A stretch of DNA of 64,000 bases from Nymphaea colorata (taxonomy: Eukaryota > Streptophyta > Magnoliopsida > Nymphaeales > Nymphaeaceae). The notes under the pieces were generated by a model, which had not been told where the DNA came from, ran no database searches, and saw only the letters and a program-made list of their open reading frames with translations. The stretch covers positions 4,658,972 through 4,722,971 of the forward strand of contig NC_045146.1 of the NCBI RefSeq assembly GCF_008831285.2, in the 5' to 3' direction. Below, piece by piece: positions 1 through 12,082 of the stretch. Position 1 is the stretch's first letter, and the number at the start of each line of letters is the position of its first letter. The translations under genes were made by a program, and so were the position numbers.

Positions 1-2236
1 TGTAGTGTTGGAAGTTTTCATCTGAAAAGCCTCCCACAACAACAGGCACTTTACCCCCCATCACGTAAGGGGAGTAAAAATCGTAGTGTTAACGGTGCTA
101 TTTGTAGGGATGCCATACACAGGGATATGGCGAAAAAAATCGTTGTAGAAGTAATGACACCATGAAAGCACCAGTTAACAACCATTTTAGTAGGCATGGT
201 GACCCAAGGATAACCCAAACCAGTTGCCATTCATTTTATGGCATTATGAGTAGCGCTAGAGATATTGTCAGGTCAGGCGCTATTCTTTTCTACCATTGCA
301 AATGCTAGCGGTTTGAGCTCTCATGCTAATTGTGGCACTAAAGTAGCACTATAGCTTATCAACACTGACGCTTTAAGTGCACCCAAGCTGAACACAATTG
401 TTATGGTGTGAGAACCAACTTCTTTTCCCAAACTCATAAATTCATCCCAAAATTTCAGATAAATTCTGTCTTGAACATATCCTAGATTCAGTTATGAATG
501 TAATAAGTCAAATCTAAATCAAAATAATCTGAAGCTAATTCTATAACTCGCTGGAAATTAACTTGAAAGAAAAAGTGAAAATAACTTCGATTTAATACTA
601 ATAAACAAAATGAGGATGCAAATGCTGGACAGCCAACTCGTCCTTAAGTGGGACCTGCCTAGGATGACCAGGAAACTATTGGACCATGACACGTAGGTGG
701 GGCCCATTCTACATGTGCTCAAAATCAATGTAAATGCATTCAAATGAGATGAAATGAAATGCTATACTTATTCCCTAAAATGTACGTGATGAATATTACT
801 CCTATAAATGGTGTTAATCGATATTACCTAATGAACCATGCAGAAGAGGACCAAATGAATACACATCCTTAGTGAATGGATACACTGCAATGAAATCAAG
901 CACAAAGCAAAAATAAGAAAAAATACAAATAGGTTTTCTTACTTCGTTAATGCCATGTGACATGCATGAGGTACGTAATCCAAGAAATAAAATCATAACT
1001 ACAATGTGCATAAACAGTTAATAAAAATTAAACACTTAGGAAAGCGGGCCCAAAGGCCAACTCGTCGATTAAGATGGAGCTGAAGGGAGATAAACAGACT
1101 GGCCTCACTCAATGAATTTGGATCCTCAATCTAAATTAATAATTGAATCTGGCTACTTTTCAAGAAGATGCTTAAATACTTAACAATCAAATAAAAGGCC
1201 ACTAGAAACATTCATGGTTGGGGCACATTCATGCTATAGTGTTACATTTAATCTATGAGTTTATCCCAACTCTTGAGGCAAATACATGGGACAATAATAT
1301 CTGTTACTATTGCAACGCTTTGTTAACCGGCTTCCAGGGAGTGGTGTATCCAAGCCAAACACATAACAAAAAACATAAGGAAGGATTATTAACTCAAAAT
1401 TCAAGTCCTGCAATTAGTTCAATAAAAGAGAAGCATTACAAAAAAAAAATATAAAGAAAACACAAATTCAAACCTGATCACTACAACATGTTGCCAATTT
1501 CAACACAATATATGTATGATCACCACGAGCCAGTCATCTAGTAATGGAAATCTATTATAAGAGATAAGTGAACTTTTGTAGGCAAGCAAAAGTGTGTATG
1601 ATTGGTTAGTAAGAAAATCATGACTAAACAGCTTGTTTGGCAACAGTAACAAGTTATTATGGTTCCATGAGCATGCCCGAAAAAACTAGGGTAAATTTAT
1701 GAAACATTATAACATAGTGTTGTTCTATGAATCTATCCCAATTTAAATTAGTTCAAGTGAATATGCGATAACCAAAACCTAAGGCTGTTAAAGCTTTTCA
1801 CTAAACTTTTAGTCCTTTTTTAATGCATATGGATGCTTTCAATAGCTGACTTTCACCGGCATGGAAGGATGCCTTTTTCATTATTACATTTTGAGAAAAA
1901 CGAAATAAAAAAACATCATCACAAATATTAGTCATACTTTGAACATGCTACCATAAAAAATAATATTGAAAACAAATGTCATCATTTTTTTCAAATACAA
2001 TATCAATAAACAACACCATGTTATTGTTGAAAAAAAAAATTTATGTGTATTTTTTCTCATTTCTTATTTTCTTAATTTCAGATTTAAAAACTGCATGTTT
2101 GAGTTTTTGTCGATATTTCTGTAAGAAAATGGATAAAATTAAACTCATGAGTTCATAATTTTTTTTTTATTACTGAAGTTTTTTAAACTTTTCGATTTTC
2201 AATTTTTTTTCTATCAAGAATAACAAAACTTTCACA
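1..2236. other. No gene seen; AT-rich non-coding sequence
   Basis: No open frame here is longer than about 90 codons and none resembles a protein family I know. The sequence is AT-rich with homopolymer runs, most strongly from about 1900 to 2236. The first 240 bases have a somewhat different, less AT-rich composition and could be the end of a DNA transposon, but no terminal repeats are visible. Confidence 0.6.
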
Positions 2237-4960
2237 ATGCAAATTATTGGGAGAGAGGGCTCCCAAAACCCTTTATTAATAAAAAAAAAATGGCACAAAA
2301 TGAAAAAAAAAAAGAAAAAGAATGACAAGAAGCCAAAAAAAAAAATGCAGTTGGTGAAAGTTGAAGGACCAAAATCCGACTGTTGGACGATAGTCTCAAA
2401 CAACTGCAATATTGGTCGAATTTGCCAAATCAAGAAGATAGAAAACCTCATTGACTGGGTTTGACTAGTTGAGCAAAATACGACTAGAAAGATTCACAAA
2501 AGACAAAAATCCCATTCCACCTGTACAAGACTGAAAAATGGCTTTTTTAACTAGAAGATGCCATTTCATGCCCCAACACCAGGCTAACCTTTCCCTGTAC
2601 AATGCTAACGATGTAGAAAAAGAAATGCAACACCCCTGCTATGTAGGCTTTTGCTCCAACAATTGGCATGAATACTGAACTTCACAATACTACCATCTTT
2701 GGTCTTAATGATGAAAGCAATTTGTTATACTATTCTGCCCTCAGTGTAGATGGGTTAGAGCATGAAAGCAGACTGCCCTGAAGAAGGCCAGGGATGAGGA
2801 TCCAGCCCACATCTGAGTCATATTAATTAATACTTTAGCTCTGCAATTAGATGACCGTTGGGCATTGAGAAGGACTTGCTTAATGTCCTGCCATACTTTT
2901 ATACCTGAATTGAGCCACACCACCTGTCCTCCTTCATGAATAATATGATTTTTGAGATACCGGATTCTCTAAATTGACAATGTATGGGAATGTCATTGTG
3001 CATACTCTCCTCATCCATTTTGTTTCGAATTTGCATCTCCACAACCATTCTTAAGTCTGCATTACAGATTGTCCTAACTTTACCTGAAATTGAAATTTTT
3101 AGCAAGGAAATGCTAAGTCTTGTTAATGATGTTACAACATAAAAATAAGTTTGACAAAGCAGTTTCTAAAAATTTTATTATACATAGTCATAAGCCTTAG
3201 AAATGTCAAATTTTAACAATATAGAGCTCCCTTCATGAAGGGAGTTAACCAACTCATGCATCAAGAAAATATTGTTCATGGATGAATCTACCAGGTAAAA
3301 CAGCTCCTTGATTTTCTCCATTCAATCTAGCAAAATGACTACCATGATTTTTATAATGATCTTATATAGGCACTTACATAATGCAATTGATCTAAAATCT
3401 CATATCAACTGCACCAGCAAATTTTGGAATTAAAATAATATGGGCGCGGTTTACACACTTGACAAGCCGCCCAGTTTTAAAGAAACCATAAGTAGCACTT
3501 ACTACCTTGGCGATATTGTTTATAGAACTCGGTTCCAAAGCCATATAGAACCAACGATTTACCAACGCTCATACTGAAGACAACTTTTGTTACCTTTTTT
3601 CACCAAAGAGATTCGATTAGTATAGCATCATCAGTTGGAGAAACAGTTGGACCATCATCAATATTGTCAAGCATGTTTAGTAAAGGGTTTGGGGTTGCAA
3701 AGAAATTTTGGACTACATTTGTATTCAACTTGCACTTGTCTTTCCTACGGGGAACTTGGAAAAAAGTAGACTTTCTGCCACCCTCAATTCGCAATCTAAT
3801 TCCAGATTTTTGACACCAAAAGTGCCCCTCTTCTCTTAATACCACCTCCAGGTCTTGTCAAAGGCAATGTTCTAAGTTAGTCACTTCCAAAGAACCACGG
3901 GCTCCTGCAGTTTGGATTTTCTCCAACTTCTTCCAAATGTTTCGTTCTCTCTCCGATTTGGCCAACAAAAGTCGCATTCCATTTAAAATTTCGTGTCTTG
4001 TAATTTCTTTATAACCTAATCCTGATGCAGCCATATGTATTAATGTTCCACGCTTCCTTGATCACGAGTGCACATTCTGGTCGAAGAGACCATGCAACAA
4101 AGTAACAAAACAAAGCTTTGCTATAGCTACACGAAACAAGGTTAGCAACTGATAGCAAGAGAGCATTATGACCAGAAATAGTGATCCTTGGCAGATAGGG
4201 CTGTTCAATGAGTTGAGCTAACTCGAGCTCGACTCGAACTCGCTCGACAAACTTGACTGAAAGTGAACTTGTTTATAAAAGAGTCGAGCTCGAATTAAGT
4301 GGGCTCAGCTCTGTTAAACTCGATTAAGCTCCATAAAGAAAATAAAGCAAATATGTTTCATGGAATTATGGAAAAAAGTAGATTGCTCAAATGAGCATGC
4401 ACATGACTAGTATGTGGGAGGTTCCATGAAATTAATTTTTTTAATGAAATGCTTGGCTCCAGCTTAGTTCTAGTTTTAAGAGCTGGGTCGAGCTCGAGCT
4501 GATGAAATTGAACTCGGCTCAAGCTCAAGCCGAGTTCTAGTTTCTTTCAAGACAGTCAAGCCAAGTTCGAGCTGGCTCAACTCGGCTTGAACTTGCTCTT
4601 GAGCAGCCCTATAAGAAGAGTGCACAGTGTGACATTAACATTCTGCCAAAGTGAGTTCATCAATACCCAGCCCAACTTGCAAAGCATATTTACCCTCGCC
4701 ACTTCTGCTGTTAGACCATGCATACTGACCATTAGAAAGAGAACAATTATTGAGGAATCTAGCAAATTTGATACATGATCCCACCTCGGGTGGTTTTCTA
4801 GTTTTATAAATTCGTCCTCTAAGTGCATTCAAAGTTCTCATAAGTTTGTTTGGGTGTAAATACACTCCCAAAACAGAAACCGAAAATCCCGTTTGTGAGT
4901 GACTGTCTCAACTGACACTAGCAACTCCTTGGATTTTACTTGCACACTATCCTGGCATGA
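2237..4960 (-). mobile_element. Degenerate L1-type LINE retrotransposon, minus strand
   Basis: Read on the minus strand from high to low coordinates, the order is that of an L1-type ORF2. Around 4635-4870 is the end of the endonuclease domain, with a 'YAWSNSRSGEGK' stretch like the conserved 'FTWSNGR' block. Just beyond the inserted MITE comes an 'SGHNALLLS' stretch where functional enzymes carry S-D-H. Around 3600-4190 is the linker to the reverse transcriptase. Around 3180-3500 are the N-terminal RT blocks (a 'PK.AGAVDMR' stretch, then 'NQGA.LPGRFIHE'). All of this is split among frames with many stops, so no protein can be made. The 3' end near 2237-2266 matches the 3' end of the second LINE at about 16.83 kb. 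The catalytic RT block is not readable and the 5' end is uncertain. The element is dead. Confidence 0.72.
4196..4612. mobile_element. MITE-like element rich in GAGCTCGA motifs, inserted in the LINE
   Basis: The left end reads TAGGGCTGTTCAA and the right end is the complement of TAGGGCTGCTCAA, giving imperfect terminal inverted repeats of about 13 bp. The interior is a dense alternation of GAGCTCGA/CTCGACTCGA motifs on both strands and encodes nothing. The LINE endonuclease reading is interrupted exactly here, so this element inserted later. Related copies lie at 14358-14786 and 51286-51455. The short AGGGCTG termini suggest a non-autonomous hAT-type element, but I see no convincing 8-bp target duplication. 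Confidence 0.65.
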
Positions 4961-4965
4961 TTTAT

Positions 4966-5614
4966 CAGGGGGCAGAGCCACATGTTGGCTCGTGTGGGCA
5001 GTTGCCCATATTAGCCCTAAAAATGATTTTATTTTTGTACAATACCTTCAGATATTTGTTTATTTATATATACCAGTGGCCCTTAAAAAATGAAAACTCC
5101 TGAAATAGTGCACTTCAGCAAAAAAAAATTATGTCTTCGCAGTAGAATTTGACAACTCATTGAAATAAGAAAAAAAAAATCATAAAGACCATCCTTGGAT
5201 TTCCATTTGTGAAACTTATCTTCCTTTGACATGGTATCAAGTAAGAAAACCATCTCGGGTTTAAACTGCTGGAGATAATAAGAAATCTCCCCTGAACTAA
5301 GAACAATAAAAATTTGAACAATCTCATATTTGAACAAACAAAGAACAATAAAAATTTCAAAAAAAAAGAGAAACTTTTGCTAAAGTCCTGCTAATGAAAT
5401 CCCTAGCAGCCATATTTTAACATTGTTGAAGCATCGAAAACAGCTGCCGCTATTCGAATCACGGACATGAGAAATGAGTTTCAGATCTACAAATTATGTG
5501 TTTTAAAGTTTTTATTGAATTGTTCGGCTCCGTCTAGGCCTTCCTTGCGAGGGAACCCGGGCTAAGCGACAAAAGTTGCGTCCGCGTTGTCGGAGCTGAA
5601 CCCTCGGCCCGGTG
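4966..5614. other. Upstream region of TBCC, with a possible MITE end
   Basis: A segment starting near 4966 (CAGGGGGCAGAGCCAC) followed by TGGGCAGTTGCCCA resembles the ends of short dispersed plant DNA elements, but no matching second end is seen. The rest is AT-rich and would contain the TBCC promoter. Composition becomes sharply GC-rich from about 5520. No TATA box can be assigned with confidence. Confidence 0.35.
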
Positions 5615-6658
5615 ATGGAAGAGAGGCGGGCTGCCGTCTTCTCCCGTCTCGCCGAGCGTCACAAATCCCGGACGGAGCAGTCCATCTCCCGTCGGTCCGA
5701 CGCCGACGCCGCCCCTTCCTTCGAGAATCCTCAGACCTTCCTAAGCCGTTTCTCCGACGCCGAGCGGTCCATCAGGTCCAAGCTCGATGATTTCAGATCG
5801 GTCCCGAGCCCCCCAGACGAAGTCGATAGGTTGAAGCCTCTACTTGAGGGAATCGCCGTCGCCATCGGAGACCTAGAGAAACTGGTGGCTGAGAATTCTT
5901 ACTTCCTCCCTTCTTATGACGTTCGATCAACTCAGAAGACGATCGCGGAGCTGAAGGAGCGGCTGGAGAGCACCAAGGCCGAGCTTTTGCCCAGAAAAAA
6001 GTTTTCTTTTGGTAGTAAGCTGGGGAAGACAGAGAAGAAGGCCGTCATGGCAGGTGTTGGCGATACGATTTCAAGCGATGCATCGGGTTCTCCTGCCTCG
6101 GCTGACGCCAACCAAGTGGAGGGCTTGGGTTTTGCAGCGAGAGAAACCCCGGGTTTCAGAAACGTAGAGGGGAATGTGTTGGTGAAGGATCTTGGTGATT
6201 CCAGGGATGGAGATTTCGCGATTTCTGATCTTAAGGATTCTGAAGTTTACCTTAAGGGCTGTTCCAGGGCGGTTTTTGTACATCGATTGCGTGATTGCCG
6301 TGTTTTTATTGGTCCCGTTATGGGATCGGTCCTGATTGAAGATGTTGAGGATTGTCTTTTCGTGGTGGCTGCTCATCAAATTCGAATTCATGAAGCGAAA
6401 AGAACGGATTTTTGTGTTCGTGTTCGAAGTAAGCCTATAATTGAGTTTTGTAGCGGAGTTCGGTTTGCGCCTTATGCTTTCTTGTACAGTGGCATTGAGA
6501 ATGACCTGAAAGAGGCTGGTCTTGGTGAAGAAACAGAGAATTGGAAAAATGTGGAGGACTTCAGGTGGTTGAGAGCCACGCCATCACCAAATTGGTGTGT
6601 AGTTCCGGAAGAGGATCGCATAGACACAGTGGCTTTTCCTGACTCAGGGTCCTCGTAG
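5615..6658 (+). CDS. TBCC: Tubulin-folding cofactor C (TBCC, PORCINO-type)
   Basis: This is a single-exon reading frame of 347 codons and the only intact gene in the window. TBCC is a cytosolic chaperone of the tubulin-folding pathway. It joins the supercomplex with cofactors D and E and stimulates GTP hydrolysis by beta-tubulin, which releases alpha/beta dimers. Residues 1-125 are charged and helical, as expected for the N-terminal spectrin-like domain. Residues 125-175 form a low-complexity linker. Residues 176-330 form the C-CAP/TBCC beta-helix domain, with short regular strands such as 'GNVLVKDL', 'SEVYLKGC', 'RVFIGPV' and 'GSVLIEDV'. The motif QIRIH at 255-259 matches the family Q-x-R-x-H motif, and Arg257 would be the catalytic arginine finger. 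I start at the ATG at 5615; the GTG just before it is in frame but is not a plant start. The length fits plant orthologues. GC content falls from 5' to 3'. Confidence 0.95.
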   Translation: MEERRAAVFSRLAERHKSRTEQSISRRSDADAAPSFENPQTFLSRFSDAERSIRSKLDDFRSVPSPPDEVDRLKPLLEGIAVAIGDLEKLVAENSYFLPSYDVRSTQKTIAELKERLESTKAELLPRKKFSFGSKLGKTEKKAVMAGVGDTISSDASGSPASADANQVEGLGFAARETPGFRNVEGNVLVKDLGDSRDGDFAISDLKDSEVYLKGCSRAVFVHRLRDCRVFIGPVMGSVLIEDVEDCLFVVAAHQIRIHEAKRTDFCVRVRSKPIIEFCSGVRFAPYAFLYSGIENDLKEAGLGEETENWKNVEDFRWLRATPSPNWCVVPEEDRIDTVAFPDSGSS

Positions 6659-9653
6659 TTGGTACTTGATAGCAAAAGAGGCAAGTCGAGTTGCAAGGTG
6701 TGTAGGTGTTCCGGGGATTCTCCTGCTTTTTCACTTCAAATTTCAGTAAAATATGTGCAACGTGAGGGATTTTCGTGTTTTTTGCTTCGATTTTTAGTAA
6801 CAACATTGGCTTTTAAGGGATTCTCACTCTCCTTTTTGTCTTCAATTTTTGGTAGGATTAGTAGACTTTGGTCCAGCTTGAAGAATGTTTCTCAATTCTT
6901 GTCATCTGTATGTTTGGATATTTGGTATCGACTTATTCAGTCATTTGTTACTTTCTCTGCAATGTAGCGTCTGACTTCTTATTCTTAATTATCGTTTCAA
7001 CAGTGGCGCAGAGTCAGTCTGATCATAGTGATGCTTTAATTTGTGTAGATTTTTAGACTTGCTAGTGGTTGACCTATAAGAGGGATGATTGGGATTGAAT
7101 CTGTGGAAATCTTTCACATAATAGTTGTTTCCCATCATGACTTCTCGTCAATAGTAACAGATGAATATCCGGAAAAGGCAGTCAAGATAGACGCCTGAAT
7201 TGTGAATCTGGCTACAACAGTCTGGTTGGCATCGACCTTTCACCTATGTTATCAAAATCAGAAATCACACCCAAGTTGGTCAAGGCCCTAATGACTACCA
7301 TTACTACTCGAGACTAATCAGTTTGAGTCGGTTCGAGTTGGTCGACTAAGCCAAAGTTCACAAGTCGATTTGAGGAAGTTTAGTAGTGACTGTTTGAATT
7401 AAACTAAGATTTGGTGTTAATCAGACTATTCATTTTCATCACCTTGTCTGCAGATATTTGGCATGAGTAGAATGACTTATTTCGCAACAACTGTTTTCAA
7501 ATGTTAGACTAATTATATCCGAATAATCTAGCTTAGATATGATCAAACCAAGTGGCTTGATGCAGTAAAGCAGATGCTGAAATTGAGAATTGGAGGCATA
7601 GTTTGCATAATAGGTGCGATGTGCATCCCAGGAATTGTTTTGGTTGTGAAAGGAAATATCATCAATACAAATCAGTAGGGCAGTTACAAGGCAAAGGCAG
7701 TTGGCGCTGCAGAGAGTTTAACATTTACTGGTCAGCCAACATACCGGTGAAACAGTTCAATCAATAGGTTCCTACTGTTTATTTCAGAAAACGACCAGGA
7801 ATTTCATAATGCTCACCTGTTTCTGCATAGCCGGTTTCAGCGGACCATGTTTATACATGGTAAAAACATTGATTTTGTTTTTCTATATTGATAAACTTGC
7901 AAACTTATAATCAGGATTACAGGACCCTGTATAATTAAACTGTATCACGGTATCCTCAGAACCAGACCTTAGTATATTAGGTAGAAGCTAGCGTTGGGAC
8001 AAATATCACCTGTTGATAGCACTAGTGATGGAATTAAGATCAGGTTACCTGTTGTTTAAGACATCAGGTGTTAAGAGACAACCCATGTGACCCCGGCAGG
8101 CTCGCCACTGTACCGATAATTCTACATTGACTAGAAAGAGTGGTATTGGTTATACTTCACATCGCTAATCTACAATACTGGGCAACCTCAATTTCCACTC
8201 CTGACAATTGGCCCTAGGCCCTTCCCAGTAAAGTCACTGAGGGCATCGACATTGATGACAGGAGGGAAATGTTTCAAATATGGATAAATCAAATACATGA
8301 AGAGAATGGACCTAAATTTAGGTATGTTATAGCCAACAAATGCGAAGATCTTTCACTGGATCCAACCCCTTCGAACCCAATCGTCAGTCAGGACGGTGAT
8401 TTGATATCTTTAGGTTGATAAGAAATGACTGATGTGACCAGGCATGCGGTGTTTCCCAATATTGGAAGAGTTAACTTAATAAATTGTATTCTAAATAAAT
8501 TTTAGTGTACGAAGAGCTTCACAAGTTACTTGCTTTTAAGAGAAACCAATGATTCTTTCAGCTGATTTGGAGATCTGTTGCTGAAGACATTATTAGTCCT
8601 GAAAACCAATAAGGGAGCTTCCTCTTCGTTCGGTTGAAGTGGAAGCACCACAGCAACTCTGCCTATTTGCCTGTATAACTTGGAGCAGAACTTGAATTGT
8701 GCTCGTTACTCAGCGTTCATTATATGTGATGTTTGGCTACTTTCACCAACCCTTTCTATGCATGGATATAGATATTATGTATCTTCATGTGGATGCGAGT
8801 TCCCGTTATTGCTGGTTTTTTCTTATACATAAGAAATCCGGTGCGAAGATTCAAGACGGGGCTCACTGATTCTTCCTAGTGTCCAACTTCTTGCCTCGGA
8901 AGGCCATGTCATTTCAAACCAGCCAAACAATGATCCATGTTTTAAATTTCCAACGCCCCCGTAAGCGCCAAACATGCTTCTCATGTCTATCTTCAATTAC
9001 CCCCATACGCGCAAACACCTCTCAAGATGAGTTTGATCCATCGTCACAAAACGCCTTATTCTCGACAAAAAAAAAAAAAAGCGCGAAAAAAAGTGTGCGC
9101 AAATGAAACGTCAAAAAATGGCAAAAGGGTTTTTTTTTTAAAAAAAAAAATGAATGGAAGGAAAAAGACGCGATTAAACGATATTTTCTTATCGAGATGG
9201 TGGCATCAATTGTTTTTTTCTTTATTATTTTTGAATTGGTAGATTTGGAAAAAAATTAATAAAACATCGTGGACAAATGAATTGGGAGAACTCAAAACCC
9301 ACACGATTTCTGACTTCCGGAGAGCCTTTCCGACCTGCAAACTCACCGGCGGCTTCTTCTCCAACTCGTATAGTCTCAAGCACACCGGCGGCTCTCCCTT
9401 GGGTGACTCCTAGCGAGCGGCAGGCACTGTAGGCTCCAATGGATAGTTGAGTTTTCCAGCACCCAGCAGACCTCCGACGGTCCAACCTCACTCTACACCT
9501 GCCTTCTCCATGATGCCCGCTTAGGTAGGATTTGCACTGGATTTTTCAATGGACTTGCTTATGTGCGGTCAAGTTTTTGACGTAAGTAAAACCGCATATT
9601 ACAAAAAATTTAAGTGCCACGGTACAGTGACGATAATTTGTTATTATTATGAT

Positions 9654-9657
<4 letters not shown>
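6659..9657. other. TBCC 3' region and gene-free spacer
   Basis: After the TBCC stop the sequence is T-rich with unrelated short frames, consistent with a 3' untranslated region followed by intergenic DNA. I see no further exon, RNA gene or clear transposon up to the microsatellite at 9658. Poly-A runs at 9066-9079 and 9131-9150 are simple sequence. Confidence 0.5.
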
Positions 9658-9703
<46 letters not shown>

Positions 9704-9893
9704 TCACACACACTCACACACACACACACACGTAACAAAATTATCTATAAACAAAAAAAAATTACAAATTTACACTATCTACATTTGGTGCTTGGTAAAA
9801 TACTAAAATATGTAGATAGTGTAAATTTGTAACTTTTTTTTTGTTTATAGATAATTTTGTTATGTGTGTGTCTGTGTGAGTATATATATATAT
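9658..9893. repeat. Long foldback (inverted repeat) bounded by (TA)n, possible Micron-type MITE
   Basis: The core arms at 9731-9784 and 9810-9863 are complementary over about 54 bp. They differ by one substitution (CGTAAC versus CATAAC) and the length of an internal A-run. They are separated by a 25-base loop. The complementarity continues outward through CA-rich tracts into (TA)n on both sides, the CA tract being longer on the left. An RNA from either strand would form a long hairpin. (TA)n flanks with a foldback core resemble the Micron family of plant MITEs, which sit in TA microsatellites. That assignment is inference. Confidence 0.75.
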
Positions 9894-11439
9894 TTACCTA
9901 AATCAATAAATGGTAAATGAGTAAATATTTACAGTACACTTCAAACATTCGGTGCTAATAGTCATTGCAGCAAAACACATCAAATTATTGACACTAAAAA
10001 ACAGCAAAACCCAGAGAAATTAGTCATGAAAACATGCTAAGAAAGTAAACAATAAACAACAGTATAACCATCATTACAGCAGAACAAAAAACTGATCTAA
10101 GTGAAAAACATTAACACTAACAGTCAAACTCAAGCATGTCTAGTGTATACCATGAAAACAACGATCAAACAATTCCACACTTCAGAAAATAGTCATTTAA
10201 TCACGAACCTCACAAAAAAGAATTGAAAAATAGTAAAACACACTGCAAATAGGAGCAAATTTCAAGCGGAGTTGGGTGCATTTTAAATTGAATGTAAGTG
10301 TTGGGTGCATGAAAATAGAAATGTAATTTATTTTTCAAATTTTAAAATAATGGTCTTTTAGAATATAGACAGGCTCACCCTTTTAAAGGATAGGCATTCT
10401 AAGGAAGCTAATTTTTAAAATTTTTTATTGAATAAAATAAAGTTTTCTGTTTTAATGTAGGGATTCTGGTTGAAGGACAGCAAACTAGTCATTCCTTTGC
10501 TGCCTTTCTTTTTAAAGAGAAAAGTTGGAAGCTTGAAAAAGAAATAAAGAAAGAGAAAATAAACTAAAGTTTTTCTTTTAAATATACAGAGTCTAGTTGT
10601 CTTTTTAAAGGCAGACTAGTTGTCCTTTAAAAAGGACGACTGTTGCACCACTGTTTGCTTTTTAAAAAAGAAAAGGGCAAAGCTAAAAGTTTGAAAAAGA
10701 AAGAAAAATAGGAGGGAAATGAAAAAGGGCAAGGAAAAAAGGATGAGAAAAAGTAGAAAAAAAGGAAAAAAATCAGGTACAACTTGGGTGCATGTTATGT
10801 CTGCACTTGCACCCGTTTCATATCGACATGGGTGTTGTGTGCATTTTAAAGCACCCCAGAGACTTAGTAATAGATGTAGTTTTCTACTTTTTTTGTTTTA
10901 CTTGTGTGTTGAATTTTCTATGCATTAGAAACCATATGGCTTAAAATCTTTGTGCATTGGATTTTCTATGCCTTTGATTTTTTCTGTGCATTAAAAACTT
11001 AGGCTTAAATTTCAAATATTTCAAGTAGATAGATTGTAGACGTGTTTTTTTTTTGTTTTTTTTACAAATTGATTTGTCTACTTAATAACTTTATATGTTC
11101 TCTTTTTTTCAGAGTTTTTTTTATTATTTCAGTGCAATCTTGAATTTTTTATTTTGATTATGCACAAGAGGTTAATATTTTGTGCATAGCTATTAGGCGT
11201 GTATCTTTTTTTTTCAGTTTATCAATTGGTTTGTTAATACTTAATAATTAATAATTAAATACTTAATATGTCCTGTTTATTTCTGATTTTTTGTAACATC
11301 TATATTTTGTGCACATTCAGCTATGGCCTGATTTTCAATCGTTCTGCTTTAGTTTTATCAATTTTTTCTTTTTAAGATCATATAAGATTTAGATTTTATT
11401 GGTTCAGCTGCTTGATACTTAATAGCCAGACATTGAGGG
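9894..11439. other. Gene-free AT-rich spacer
   Basis: No coding region recognised. The phrase TGGGTGCAT recurs (near 10268, 10303 and 10786), and stretches around 10500-10760 are rich in AAAG/GAAA purine runs. The short Lys-rich frame at 10719-10928 is a by-product of this composition. Confidence 0.5.
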
Positions 11440-11901
11440 ACAGGCAAAAGGCTTAGATCAAATAATTCATTTTGGTCACGTGCAAATCAAAGTGAAGGGA
11501 AGCTCATTTTCAAATTTTACTTTGAGAAATGTACAAGAGGAATTACTAGATTAAGGTATCATTTGGTTGGAATTCACGACAATGTCGTTGCTGCATGTTG
11601 TAGTGTGTCTAAAAATATCAAGTAAATGACATTCAAAGCCTATAGAGTTATTGAGAGAAAATCTGTGATGAAGGGAAAAATGCCAAGCGTAAGTGGATGA
11701 CATTTTAGTGTACATTCATCAAGTTTCATTAGAAAATTTTTCTGTGAAACTCTGTTTGAGGGAGGAGCAAAACAAGGATAAAAACAAACAATTTCAGTTA
11801 TGATCAAGAAGCTAAAACAGGATTTTGTTGACAAACCCCAATTTAAAGTTATTGTAACTAACAACTTGCTATGATCAGTGGATTTCAAAAATTTTATTGC
11901 T

Positions 11902-12082
11902 GGATTTCAAAAATTTTATTGCTGTGATGCTACAAACTTTGGCCTATCATATATTCTCCTAGATTGTAAAACATCAAGGGAAAAGCTATTAAGTGGATTT
12001 CAAAAATTTTATTGCTGATGCTACAAACTTTGGCCTATCATATATTCTCCTACATTGTAAAACATCAAGGGAAAAGCTATTA
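11902..12082 (+). repeat. About 90-bp tandem duplication inside the hAT gene
   Basis: Two copies (11902-11991 and 11995-12082) are nearly identical from GGATTTCAAAAATTTTATTG to AAAGCTATTA. A third partial copy of the first 24 bases lies at about 11879-11901. Only the second copy continues into the transposase frame. Confidence 0.85.

Noticed and set aside
1-240. Possible CACTA-type transposon end
   Set aside because: Words such as ATCGTTGTAGAAGTAATG hint at sub-terminal repeats of a DNA transposon, but no TIR or repeated array is visible in the window.
2237-2464. Lys-rich 75-codon frame
   Set aside because: Produced by poly-A runs at the LINE 3' end; no protein-like pattern.
5612-5614. GTG as TBCC start
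   Set aside because: Immediately followed in frame by ATG; plant nuclear genes start at ATG.
6071-6391. Minus-strand 106-codon frame opposite TBCC
   Set aside because: Mirror frame of the real TBCC coding sequence.
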